DNA of 32,853 nucleotides, taken from positions 1-32,853 of the forward strand of contig JANXBU010000019.1 of NCBI GenBank assembly GCA_025060505.1. Direction: 5' to 3'. The stretch is from Candidatus Calescibacterium sp. (GTDB taxonomy: Bacteria > Calescibacteriota > Calescibacteriia > Calescibacteriales > Calescibacteriaceae). Below are positions 16,107 to 24,049 of this stretch, piece by piece (the first letter of the stretch is position 1; each line of letters begins with the position of its first letter). Both the position numbers and the translations under genes were made by a program. The notes below the pieces were generated by a model. The model worked only from the letters and a program-made list of their open reading frames with translations, made no database searches and was not told where the DNA came from.

Positions 16107-16874
16107 TCATATTTTATTTATATCCTCTGGATATGAGTAAACCTCAAAGCCAAGTTCTTTCGCTAGCTCCCAGGCCTTCTGATCTACCATAGGAGAAATT
16201 ATAAGTACTCTATTTGCTTTCTTTTTTTCCTTTTTCTCGTAGAAATCTATTTTCTTCTTCAGTATAAAAACGTCAGCTTTACTCATTGAAGATTTTATCT
16301 CCGCAATTATGATTTTACCATCTTTTATTATTACATCAAGCTCTACCTGATCGGGCTTGCCAAATACATTACCCTCGTTATCAAACTTAAGATATCTTTC
16401 TACTTTAACAGGAAAATCCTCTTCCAAAATTCCCTTTATAGCATCTCTGAAGGATGTCTCTGCCATTATTCCCCATCTTGCCCCAATTGATCCGATTCCG
16501 ACATCATACTTTCTCCGTAGTTCCCTTATTTCTTTTAGTATTTCTTCGATTCTTTTGTTTTGTTCTTCAATTCTTTTGTTTTGTTCTTCAATTCTTTTAT
16601 TTTGTTCTTCAATTCTTTTGTTTTGTTCTTCAATTCTTTTGTTTTGTTCATTGAATCTTTTTTCGGAGTCTATTCTTAGTAGTTTGAGTTCTTCCAATAT
16701 GGCTTTGATTTGATCTTCTGTTTTTCTTCTATCGGCAAATTTATATTCAACAATTCCAGAAATATATTCTCTTAGCAAAGGTTCTTTTTTAATAAGTTTT
16801 GGGAGTCTTTTGGCTATGATGTATTTGAGTTCTTCATCTGTGATTATTATCTTTTTCTTGTTTCGTATGCTCAC
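16107..16874 (-). CDS. DUF3782-type coiled-coil PD-(D/E)XK protein
   Basis: Protein of 255 residues in three parts. An N-terminal helical segment (10-70) contains 'DEELKYIIAKRLPKLIKK'. A coiled coil (about 55-122) includes five perfect copies of EQNKRIE (76-110). The C-terminal domain (130-255) has a PD-(D/E)XK nuclease-like core: E139 in 'MAETSFRD', D180 in 'VELDVII', then 'IIIAEIKSS' giving E192 and K194, and 'VLIISPMVD'. This matches the DUF3782 group, frequent in thermophilic archaea and bacteria and often present in variable copy number. The catalytic D-ExK set is complete, so DNA cleavage is possible, but no member's function is known to me. It is a lone gene, divergent from the next lipoprotein gene across 179 bp. 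Confidence 0.8.
   Translation of the reverse strand: MSIRNKKKIIITDEELKYIIAKRLPKLIKKEPLLREYISGIVEYKFADRRKTEDQIKAILEELKLLRIDSEKRFNEQNKRIEEQNKRIEEQNKRIEEQNKRIEEQNKRIEEILKEIRELRRKYDVGIGSIGARWGIMAETSFRDAIKGILEEDFPVKVERYLKFDNEGNVFGKPDQVELDVIIKDGKIIIAEIKSSMSKADVFILKKKIDFYEKKEKKKANRVLIISPMVDQKAWELAKELGFEVYSYPEDINKI
16545..16649 (-). repeat. Five-unit 21-bp coding minisatellite (heptad repeat)
   Basis: Five consecutive 21-bp units ('ttcaattcttttgttttg' and three more bases on the plus strand), nearly identical in DNA, encode EQNKRIE five times in the coiled coil. One unit carries a silent g-to-a change ('cttttattttg') and the unit nearest 16545 differs at 'ttcgattc'. Confidence 0.92.
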
Positions 16875-17037
16875 GGCAATACTATAACAATTCTCAGCGA
16901 AATTAAAATTAATTTTGGCATTTTGTTTTTTACTCTCTGAATTTCGTGCTTAATACCAAAATTCTGTTCGCACAAAAATAAAATTTTTTTTTGAAAAAAT
17001 TATTATAATTTTTGTTAATTGGTAAAACAAAAAATAC

Positions 17038-17045
17038 AAAGGAGG
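17038..17045 (+). promoter_or_regulatory. Strong Shine-Dalgarno deciding the start at 17054
   Basis: 'aaaggagg' lies 8 nt before the ATG at 17054, rejecting the longer TTG start at 17012. Most other genes in the window have no recognisable Shine-Dalgarno. A 'tataat' at 17004-17009 upstream could be a -10 box, but no -35 at normal spacing is evident. Confidence 0.8.
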
Positions 17046-17053
17046 ATGTAACT

Positions 17054-19459
17054 ATGAATATAAGAAAACTTTTTGTATTTGCGTCTGCGGCTTCATTAGT
17101 TTTTCTCATTTCATGCGGAAAAGAAGAAGAGGAAACAACACCCACTGCTCAGAAAAATCAACCAGCTGGTATAAATACAATTCAGGAAGGAGATAGAACA
17201 GTTTCAACCCCAGATGATACTATGTCATCTCTGATAGCAAAGAAAAATTTTGAGAAAATAAGGGAAGACATATGTGGTAAGAACGGTTGTTCAGATGAGC
17301 TACAAACTTACAAGGATAAAATCACTTTCAATACTCTTGTAGTTTTCACCAATGTGATGATTCTTTTCAAAAGACTCGACGGAGCCCTGAACACCTTGTG
17401 TGGAGTTTTAGGTGAACAACTTGGAAGTATATGTGAAACTTCTGCTCCCATTCTCTCTCAATCTCCGAGAATTTCTCCGGGTCAAACAGATGTTATTGAT
17501 ACTCTTCTGAATCTGGTTGGTCTGAAGAGAGACGAGATAACAACTCTTATGGAGGAGGTTATACAGGCTTCTCAAAATTACAATTCAATTCAGGATAATA
17601 AAAACTACGTTTTTCGTTTGACAGCTCCTCTTAACGTAAAAATTGGAGCACTTGTTGATGTTTGGTTCAAGGCAGGTACAGAAATAAGGTATGACCTTAT
17701 GGCTATTCTTGGTTCTGTAAGCCAAGGCGTCGCCGCACTTTTCAATATAATAAACTCCCACAACTGGGAACTTGATATATCAGGTGTTCTATCAAATGCT
17801 TCTCAGCTTTTGGATGACCTCGAGGCAGATCCAGCTGGGCTTGTAAGAAGGCTACCACAAACCCTTGGACTTGATACAGCTCCAAATTTCATGAGATTTG
17901 TCTCGGGTAAAGAGAACCTTTGGAAGAATGTTCCAACAAATGTCTCCACGCTTATGAATTGGGCAAGTAGTGGTTTAGATTATTTCTTCAAAAATCCATG
18001 CGCCCAAAATGATCCAGCTTTGGTCTGCTGGAGTGGCTCTCAGCTCAAATTCAACCTTGATACATCTAAGAAAAATATATTCTTAGGTGAGGACGCAGAA
18101 GGTACCCTTGATCTCCCAGAAGGATTTAGCGATAAAACAGCTGAAGAAATAGTAAAGATTCTTTCCAGTGGCTCGCAAAAATTTGACTGCTCAAAAGATG
18201 ACAACTGGATAAAAGTTGTTGGAGCCGATGACGAATTTGATGTTCTGAAAATAGTAAACGCGGTCTTAAGCATTGCAGAAGGAGAGATTACAACCACCGA
18301 CCTTCCGAACTTCGCAAGATTCAATTTCTGCCAATTTTTCGGAGTTGAGGGAGCTGACCCAAAACCAGCCAGAGACTTAATACTACCTGCAGAAATAAGG
18401 TGGGATGAGCAGAAAAAGAGATACGAAATTGTGCAATCCGGTCCTCTTTTTGCCTTTGAAGCTGAGGGAACAAGAAACTTCTATGTGAAAGCTTTAACTC
18501 TTGGAAATACATCAGCTAATCCATTATATTTCCAAGATGTAACTTTGGGAAGCTATTACCTGTTTTCTCTTACTGTTAATTCTGATTATTCTGGTGAAGC
18601 AACAAAGTTTTATGTTTCTCCTGATGGTTCAATAGTCTACTTCCCAAATAACCTAACGAAAAACATAACCTACTACTATATAATAGATCCAGATAATTTC
18701 ATTTCCCTTTGGTTCAATCATGGTGCCTTTTTACCAGAAACTATAGCCGTTATAGTAAAGCAAAGACACATACACGGGGACTATGTTTATAGAGGAGATT
18801 GGAATACGTTCATCAATGTTTATAGTGGTGAATTCACAAAGAGAATCAGAAGAGACTACTTTGAGCCAGTTACAACTTTCTTGAGTCTTTTGCCACCAGC
18901 AGCGTATTCAAATTATCCAGCAGATGTTTTCAGCTTGGAGGGAGGCTTCTCTGAAATCATTGACCAATTTGGTCTGAAGGTGATACCTTATGTTCTGATG
19001 AAGGAAACGTCTAATGATGGAAAAATACTCAACGGAGCCGTTGAAATTGATAACTGTGTTGTAATATGGGAGTTTACAGAAAGGGTTACGAAAAAGTATT
19101 CTCAGTACAATAATCAGCTAACTGATCTTATTTTCTTGCTTCTTATAAACCCATTCATAGTTGAAAGAGCTTGGGGTAAAGATTATCTGAGTATTTTCCC
19201 GCCATCTAATCCTGTTGATTTACCGTCTTCTGTATCCTATCTGCAAGATCCGCAGGACCAACAGAACCCAAGATGCGGTCTTGCTGCTGGTGGTCGTTAT
19301 GGTCTAATAGATCATGATAGTATCCAGGCAACTCCTGCTATTCCATCTGGTTGGAACCAAGAATCAAAGAACTGGAAATTTGTTCCAGCTACAAACCAAA
19401 TCCTAAACGACCTGATTGGTGTTGGACTGTTCGCAATAGTTGCAGATGAGAAGCTATAG
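17054..19459 (+). CDS. Large lipoprotein of unknown function
   Basis: Lipoprotein of 801 residues: 'MNIRKLFVFASAASLVFLISC' places the lipid cysteine at 21, followed by an acidic, low-complexity linker ('GKEEEETTPT'). Residues of about 60-330 look helical, with paired cysteines ('DICGKNGCSDE', 'LCGVLGEQLGSIC') and 'LLNLVGLKRDE'; the remainder is mixed alpha/beta with many aromatic residues ('YYYIIDPDNF'). No catalytic motif or known domain is recognised. The start is set by the strong Shine-Dalgarno, which together with an AT-rich upstream region suggests high expression. No gene on the same strand lies close enough to form an obvious operon; the B12-binding gene begins 162 bp downstream. Composition is like its neighbours, so it appears native. 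Confidence 0.85.
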   Translation: MNIRKLFVFASAASLVFLISCGKEEEETTPTAQKNQPAGINTIQEGDRTVSTPDDTMSSLIAKKNFEKIREDICGKNGCSDELQTYKDKITFNTLVVFTNVMILFKRLDGALNTLCGVLGEQLGSICETSAPILSQSPRISPGQTDVIDTLLNLVGLKRDEITTLMEEVIQASQNYNSIQDNKNYVFRLTAPLNVKIGALVDVWFKAGTEIRYDLMAILGSVSQGVAALFNIINSHNWELDISGVLSNASQLLDDLEADPAGLVRRLPQTLGLDTAPNFMRFVSGKENLWKNVPTNVSTLMNWASSGLDYFFKNPCAQNDPALVCWSGSQLKFNLDTSKKNIFLGEDAEGTLDLPEGFSDKTAEEIVKILSSGSQKFDCSKDDNWIKVVGADDEFDVLKIVNAVLSIAEGEITTTDLPNFARFNFCQFFGVEGADPKPARDLILPAEIRWDEQKKRYEIVQSGPLFAFEAEGTRNFYVKALTLGNTSANPLYFQDVTLGSYYLFSLTVNSDYSGEATKFYVSPDGSIVYFPNNLTKNITYYYIIDPDNFISLWFNHGAFLPETIAVIVKQRHIHGDYVYRGDWNTFINVYSGEFTKRIRRDYFEPVTTFLSLLPPAAYSNYPADVFSLEGGFSEIIDQFGLKVIPYVLMKETSNDGKILNGAVEIDNCVVIWEFTERVTKKYSQYNNQLTDLIFLLLINPFIVERAWGKDYLSIFPPSNPVDLPSSVSYLQDPQDQQNPRCGLAAGGRYGLIDHDSIQATPAIPSGWNQESKNWKFVPATNQILNDLIGVGLFAIVADEKL

Positions 19460-19572
19460 TTGCGCTGCCGCTATTTTATAGTTTGCTCAGAGCTTTGCAT
19501 TACGAAATTACCTCTGACCTATGCGGAACCAGTGTTCTAGTATAGACGGCAAGGTTCTGAATTAATTTAAAA

Positions 19573-19603
19573 AAACTTGAACTTTTTAAAAATATACAAG
19601 TTT
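19573..19603 (+). promoter_or_regulatory. Promoter-like inverted repeat before the B12-binding gene
   Basis: 'aaacttg' (19573-19579) and 'caagttt' (19597-19603) form a 7-bp inverted repeat across an AT-rich spacer. The left arm overlaps a TTGAAC-like -35, with a 'tatac' about 16 bp on. It could be an operator or promoter for the downstream mutase-subunit/ccmF pair. Confidence 0.3.
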
Positions 19604-19621
19604 GTTTTTAACTTTTAATTT

Positions 19622-20056
19622 ATGATAAAGGGTAGAGTATTGGTAGCAAAAATAGGACTTGATGGGCATGATAGGGGAGCAAAGGTTGTAGCAAGAGCTC
19701 TGAAAGAAGCCGGATTTGAGGTCATATACACCGGTCTTCACAAAACTCCAAAAGAGGTTGCAGATATAGCCCTTGAAGAAGATGTTGACCTTATTGGAAT
19801 ATCTATTTTATCGGGTGCCCACAATGTTCTTATACCAAAATTGATTGAAGAACTAAAACAAAGAAAGATTGATACAAAACCTATAATAGTTGGCGGCATA
19901 ATACCAGATGAAGATTTTGACTTTCTCAAAAAGGTCGGAGTGAAAGCTATATTCATTCCCGGAACACCACTGAAAGATATCATTGAGACCGTTGAAAGAT
20001 TGATAAAAGATTATAGATCAGAATCTCATAGTCATACGCAATCTGCATCTTTGTGA
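19622..20056 (+). CDS. Cobalamin-binding subunit of methylmalonyl-CoA mutase
   Basis: Stand-alone B12-binding domain of 144 residues, typical of the small/C-terminal part of methylmalonyl-CoA mutase, which interconverts succinyl-CoA and (R)-methylmalonyl-CoA through an adenosylcobalamin radical. 'IGLDGHDRGAKVVARAL' (11-27) contains the D-x-H-x-x-G motif with H16 as the lower axial cobalt ligand. 'SILSG' (61-65), 'IIVGGIIPDED' (88-98) and 'FIPGTP' (111-116) are the other cobalamin-cradle motifs. The catalytic large subunit and the chaperone MeaB are not in the window. It may serve a related acyl-CoA mutase. It ends 7 bp before ccmF, suggesting an operon without an obvious pathway link. Confidence 0.93.
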   Translation: MIKGRVLVAKIGLDGHDRGAKVVARALKEAGFEVIYTGLHKTPKEVADIALEEDVDLIGISILSGAHNVLIPKLIEELKQRKIDTKPIIVGGIIPDEDFDFLKKVGVKAIFIPGTPLKDIIETVERLIKDYRSESHSHTQSASL

Positions 20057-20063
20057 TCTTCTA

Positions 20064-21941
20064 ATGGAAAATTTTATCCCATCTACTCTTAAGCTTGGTG
20101 AGTTCCTCGTTTACTCCGCGTTTTTGCTATCTTTGCTTGGTCTTATTCTCTCTCTAACAGGTAAAAACTTGGAATATCTGCGAAAGATAGAAATATTTGT
20201 TTTTTCTCTGGTATTTTTAGCCTGCTTTACATTGGTTTCTTCTCTCGTAAATGGACACTATTTTATAAAGTTCGTAGCTAATCACTCGAATTCTTTTCTT
20301 CCTCTCGTTTATAAAATAACCGCTCTGTGGGGCGGACAGGAAGGCTCTATTTTGTTCTGGACACTAGTTATGTCTTTTCAATCTGTTATTTCCGGAAAAA
20401 AACGTCATACGGTCTCTTATACTTTTATATTCCTCACCCTTTCTTTTTTCCTTTTTTTATCTTCATTTTTAGCGAAACCTTTTTCTTTTATGTATCCTCC
20501 TCCTGAAGATGGAAGAGAGCTTAATCCCTTACTTCAACATTTCGGAATGGTTCTTCACCCTGTTTTTCTGTATATGGGACTGACTGGAACGCTTGTTTCA
20601 TTCGTTTTTTTCGTTGAAAGATTACTTGGGTTTGATACAAAATATAGAACTTGGGCTGTTTGGAACTGGGCTTTTTTGACCTTAGGAATTGTTATAGGAG
20701 GCTGGTGGGCTTACTCAGAACTCGGCTGGGGTGGATACTGGGCTTGGGATCCAGTTGAAAATGTGTCTTTTATACCTTGGCTTTCACTCACTTCTTTTAT
20801 CCACATCAGTATGTTTGAAAGAAAGTTTCATTACTTCCAGATTTTCTCATTCGTCCTGATTGCTCTGACTTTCATTCTATCTATGGTCGGAACATTCTTG
20901 GTAAGATCTGGGCTTTTCATCTCTGTTCATTCATTTGTTCAGAACCCAGAACTCGGAATTGCTTTTCTCGTCTTCATTGCTATAAGCACTGCATTCTGCA
21001 CCTATATTGGCATGACCTACAAACCCTTTGGCTTCAATCAGAAATCAAAGAAGTTTGAGTTAAGATATCTTGTTTCCAGGGAGTTTTTCATGCTCTCCGG
21101 CGTTCTTATACTTCTTGTAATGCTCATTACAGTTTTGTTTGGCACAATTTTCCCAGTAGTTCTTGAATCTTTCACAGGAGAAAAAATAACCTTTGGAAAA
21201 CCTTTCTACAATAAATCTTTTGGCCCCCTTGCTGTTATTCTTCTTCTATTTATGATTTTAGGAGGAGTTATACCGTGGGGCAACGCTCTTTGGTTTTTAA
21301 AGAAAAATATCATACACATCGTCGCTCCATTTGTAATTTCGTTCACTCTTGTTTTTGTATTCTACTCCTCTTTTAGTTTATCGCTTGTGGTTGGACTTTC
21401 TGTTGCTGGAATATACCTTATCTTTCTACATGCTTTAAGAAGAAAAGATAAAGCTTTGAGAAAGCTTGTTCAGATGTCTTCGCACGTTGGTCTTTTTGTA
21501 TTTTACATAGGTGTCGCTTTTTCACAGCTGATGTATAAAGAAAAAGAAGTCTTCATAAAACCAAATGAAGAGATTTCCTTCGGAAATTATACAATAAAAT
21601 TTAAAGATCTGGAAAATTATCAGGGAAAAAATTTCACAGCAGTTCGCGCGGTGTTCTCTGTTTCAGATAACGGAAAACAGTTTGATATTTCATCTGAAAA
21701 AAGGATATACTTTACTTGGGAGGAGCCAACTACAGAAGCTGGAATAAAATACGGTCTGCTGAAGGATTTTTATATTGTCTTTGTGAAACCAGGAGAAGAC
21801 GGAGGCATATATGTTAAAGTTTGGGATAATCCACTTATTTCCTTCGTTTGGATTGGAACTTTTATAATGTTTGCTTCCGGTATTTTTAATTTTCTCTGGC
21901 TCATAAAAAAGGAAGCGGATGACAAACAAAGTAAAGTTTAA
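20064..21941 (+). CDS. ccmF: Cytochrome c haem lyase subunit CcmF
   Basis: Integral membrane protein of 625 residues with about 13-15 hydrophobic segments. The WWD haem-handling domain is clear: 'WGGYWAWDPVENVSF' (222-236), flanked by conserved histidines such as H166 in 'LHPVFLY'. Family signatures 'ALWGGQEGSILFW' (87-99), 'MYPPPEDGRELNPLLQ' (143-158) and 'FLVRSGLFISVHSF' follow. A periplasmic soluble domain precedes the last membrane helix ('FVWIGTFIMFASGIF'). CcmF attaches haem from CcmE to apocytochrome c CxxCH motifs. The other Ccm proteins (CcmE, G, H) are not here, whereas ccmF is usually clustered with them. Upstream is a B12-binding subunit 7 bp away. The N-terminus 'GEFLVYSAFLLSL' is the expected first helix, supporting the start. 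Confidence 0.95.
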   Translation: MENFIPSTLKLGEFLVYSAFLLSLLGLILSLTGKNLEYLRKIEIFVFSLVFLACFTLVSSLVNGHYFIKFVANHSNSFLPLVYKITALWGGQEGSILFWTLVMSFQSVISGKKRHTVSYTFIFLTLSFFLFLSSFLAKPFSFMYPPPEDGRELNPLLQHFGMVLHPVFLYMGLTGTLVSFVFFVERLLGFDTKYRTWAVWNWAFLTLGIVIGGWWAYSELGWGGYWAWDPVENVSFIPWLSLTSFIHISMFERKFHYFQIFSFVLIALTFILSMVGTFLVRSGLFISVHSFVQNPELGIAFLVFIAISTAFCTYIGMTYKPFGFNQKSKKFELRYLVSREFFMLSGVLILLVMLITVLFGTIFPVVLESFTGEKITFGKPFYNKSFGPLAVILLLFMILGGVIPWGNALWFLKKNIIHIVAPFVISFTLVFVFYSSFSLSLVVGLSVAGIYLIFLHALRRKDKALRKLVQMSSHVGLFVFYIGVAFSQLMYKEKEVFIKPNEEISFGNYTIKFKDLENYQGKNFTAVRAVFSVSDNGKQFDISSEKRIYFTWEEPTTEAGIKYGLLKDFYIVFVKPGEDGGIYVKVWDNPLISFVWIGTFIMFASGIFNFLWLIKKEADDKQSKV

Positions 21942-22132
21942 TTGTTTCCTTTTGCTCAAAATTTGTTTGATTTATATTAAAAATTCTACTGAATTTCCAT
22001 ATTTTTCAAAGCAATACGAAAACGCAGAAATAGCTCTTTATTCTGAAAAGAATATGAGATGAAAATTAATGCGGTAATCGCGAAGACGACCAAAAATATT
22101 TTAACTTCTGTGATTTCTACAGATCAACCTTA

Positions 22133-22768
22133 ATGCATAAAATTATGAATATGAGAGCATTTACTCTTCTGGAGCTTCTTGTTTCAATTGCTATTATTTC
22201 CTTCTCTGTTGTAGTGCTTTTTGGAATAGTTCTTGGTGTTATAAGATCTGGGGAGTCAATTCAAAAGGGAGCAGACAGAGAAGCTACTATGCTTTTCATA
22301 ACATATCAGATCAAAAGAGAGCTGGAGTCTGTTTATTTCTGTCCGGGCAAATGCGGAGTTTATCTTGAAGAGATGGGCTTTTTCGGAAGACCATACGATA
22401 GACTGATCTTTACAACTTTGCAATCTGGATTACATCAAGAAATAGAGTACTCTTTTGAAATACCAGAAGGATCAAAAGAGGATGTCGCAGACATGATAAA
22501 AAGGGTTGATAGGGAAATCGGAGATGATTTCTTTCAGGGAGGTTATCCTTTGAAGATTTTAGATGGTGTGAAGGAATTTGATGTGAAGATTTTTGCAAAT
22601 GGCTCATGGCATGAAAGGTGGAGTCCACAAGATGGACCCATTCAATTTATACAGATATCTGGAGCAATAAAATATGGAAATTCAGAAAGAAGATTCAGAA
22701 TGTTTGTTGAACCTATGGCAGAAAATGTTCTTGGAACCACCGGTGTTATTCAGAGACCGCAAAACTAA
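22133..22768 (+). CDS. Pseudopilin with prepilin-type N-terminus (GspJ-like)
   Basis: Protein of 211 residues with the class III signal of type IV pilins and type II secretion pseudopilins: a short basic leader then 'FTLLELLVSIAIISF', with the conserved Glu at +5 of the mature protein. The residue before the cut is Ala rather than the usual Gly. The body after the helix, with 'YQIKRELESVYFCPG' and 'RLIFTTLQSG', resembles the minor pseudopilin GspJ/PulJ. It would be cleaved and methylated by a prepilin peptidase and sit at the tip of a secretion or pilus fibre. ATGs at 22133, 22145 and 22151 are all possible starts; the first is used. No other pilin or secretion genes are adjacent. Confidence 0.82.
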   Translation: MHKIMNMRAFTLLELLVSIAIISFSVVVLFGIVLGVIRSGESIQKGADREATMLFITYQIKRELESVYFCPGKCGVYLEEMGFFGRPYDRLIFTTLQSGLHQEIEYSFEIPEGSKEDVADMIKRVDREIGDDFFQGGYPLKILDGVKEFDVKIFANGSWHERWSPQDGPIQFIQISGAIKYGNSERRFRMFVEPMAENVLGTTGVIQRPQN

Positions 22769-22874
22769 ATGTTTTCAGATAATCAAACTGTTTTCATTTG
22801 TACTTTTGTGCAGTTTTACAGGATGTTATGAAGCGTTATTTTTTGGAGAGACATTTTTGAGAAACATATCATAA
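22725..22874 (+). CDS. Possible tiny lipoprotein or remnant after the pseudopilin
   Basis: A 49-codon frame begins inside the pseudopilin gene and runs 49 bases over the 3' end of the GT4 gene on the other strand. It reads 'IIKLFSFVLLCSFTGC' and then 'YEALFFGETFLRN', like a lipoprotein signal, but position -3 of the lipobox is Phe, which is poor. There is no independent start codon after the pseudopilin stop. It may be the decayed start of a lost gene. Confidence 0.2.
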   Translation: MFLEPPVLFRDRKTKCFQIIKLFSFVLLCSFTGCYEALFFGETFLRNIS

Positions 22875-23974
22875 AGTTCTATGTATCTTTTTATCATCAG
22901 TTCTTCTGTGAATTTTGAATGAAGCTCCTTTGATCTCTGGGATAGTAATCTTGCGAGTTTTCTGTTATCTAATATCTCTTCTATTGCCTCTGCTATTTTT
23001 ATTTCATTTTTCGGTGGAACAAGTTTCACATAGCCTCCGGCGAAGTAGGGTATGCCTCCAACATCTGTTGCAACAATTGGAATTCCAAATTCACCTGCTT
23101 CCAATATGGTTATTCCCCAAGCTTCGTTCAATGAAGATACAACAAAAACATCAAACAAGGGATATATTTTGTCTTTGCTATCAATCCAGCCTGTCAGCAT
23201 ATACTCATCTTTCGGTACTTCTTTCAGAACATCTTCTATTTTTGTTCTTTCGCTACCATCTCCAACAAGTAATAAAAATACGTCTTTTCTTTTTTCTCGT
23301 AGTTTAACAAAGGCTTTTACTATGTATTCAACTCCTTTTACTGGTTCAAACCTTGAAATCGTTCCGATAATCTTATTTTTTTTCTTGATTTGCTGAATTT
23401 TTGGTAGAATCTCTTGTACTTTTTTATCTTGTTTTTTTGTTTTCACGGGAGCTTTGGGTATATTGAAAAATTTTGTTCTGCAACCTATGCTCTCAAAAGC
23501 TATTCTTTCGTCATCTGTTCTAACAGTTATCACATCTGTGAAAAAAGAAGCTATATATTCCATAACAGAAAAAACAAAAGTTTTAAGCGGAGAGAAATAT
23601 CCGTAGAAAATATGTCCGTGAGGAGAGTAGATTACATTTTTTGAACCAGTGAGCAAGGCCGCGAGTCTTCCAATGAATCCGGCTTTCGAAGTTCTCGTAT
23701 GTATTACATCTGGTCTTTCTTCTCTTATAACTCTTATACACTCAATCAGTGCCAAAATATCTTTTAATGGAGAAATCTCTCTGACAAAATTTTTTATTCG
23801 TCTTACTTTGATTTCAGGTGGAATTTCTATTTCGTTTTCGCAAAAACCTGTTGCTATTACATTCTCGTATCTTTTTGAAATTTCAGGATGAGTTGCTACC
23901 TGAACAACTTCATACGGAACTCCTCCTCTTTCCATCCTCGTTATGAGTGTAAGTATCTTAGGCTTCTCTATCAT
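22826..23974 (-). CDS. Family 4 glycosyltransferase
   Basis: GT4-type retaining glycosyltransferase of 382 residues with a GT-B fold. The N-terminal domain opens with 'KILTLITRMERGGVPYEVV', the glycine-rich acceptor-site loop, and has 'DVIHTRTSKAGFIGRLAA' and 'SPHGHIFYGY'. The C-terminal domain starts at 'IGTISRFEPVKGVEYIVKA' and contains 'LLLVGDGSER', then the donor-sugar signature 'EAWGITILEAGEFGIPIVAT', with both glutamates of the E-x7-E motif, and 'DVGGIPYF'. It probably transfers a sugar from UDP- or GDP-donors in cell-surface glycan assembly; specificity cannot be told. It lies 75 bp downstream of ribF on the same strand and may share its transcript, though function is unrelated. Confidence 0.93.
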   Translation of the reverse strand: MIEKPKILTLITRMERGGVPYEVVQVATHPEISKRYENVIATGFCENEIEIPPEIKVRRIKNFVREISPLKDILALIECIRVIREERPDVIHTRTSKAGFIGRLAALLTGSKNVIYSPHGHIFYGYFSPLKTFVFSVMEYIASFFTDVITVRTDDERIAFESIGCRTKFFNIPKAPVKTKKQDKKVQEILPKIQQIKKKNKIIGTISRFEPVKGVEYIVKAFVKLREKRKDVFLLLVGDGSERTKIEDVLKEVPKDEYMLTGWIDSKDKIYPLFDVFVVSSLNEAWGITILEAGEFGIPIVATDVGGIPYFAGGYVKLVPPKNEIKIAEAIEEILDNRKLARLLSQRSKELHSKFTEELMIKRYIELYDMFLKNVSPKNNAS

Positions 23975-24049
23975 TTTTTCTTATACCTGAACTTTATTTT
24001 GATGCTTGTGTTTATTGCTTCTATGTGAATCAAGGGGGTGCATATATCT

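Noticed and set aside
16454-16713. Plus-strand frames opposite the heptad repeat (repeated FCFVLQF and ILLFCSS peptides)
   Set aside because: Antisense shadows of the EQNKRIE minisatellite, with no independent start signals.
16991-17009. 'ttgaaa' and 'tataat' as a complete promoter before the 17054 gene
   Set aside because: The two boxes are only 7 bp apart, far from the usual 16-18 bp; at most the -10 is real.
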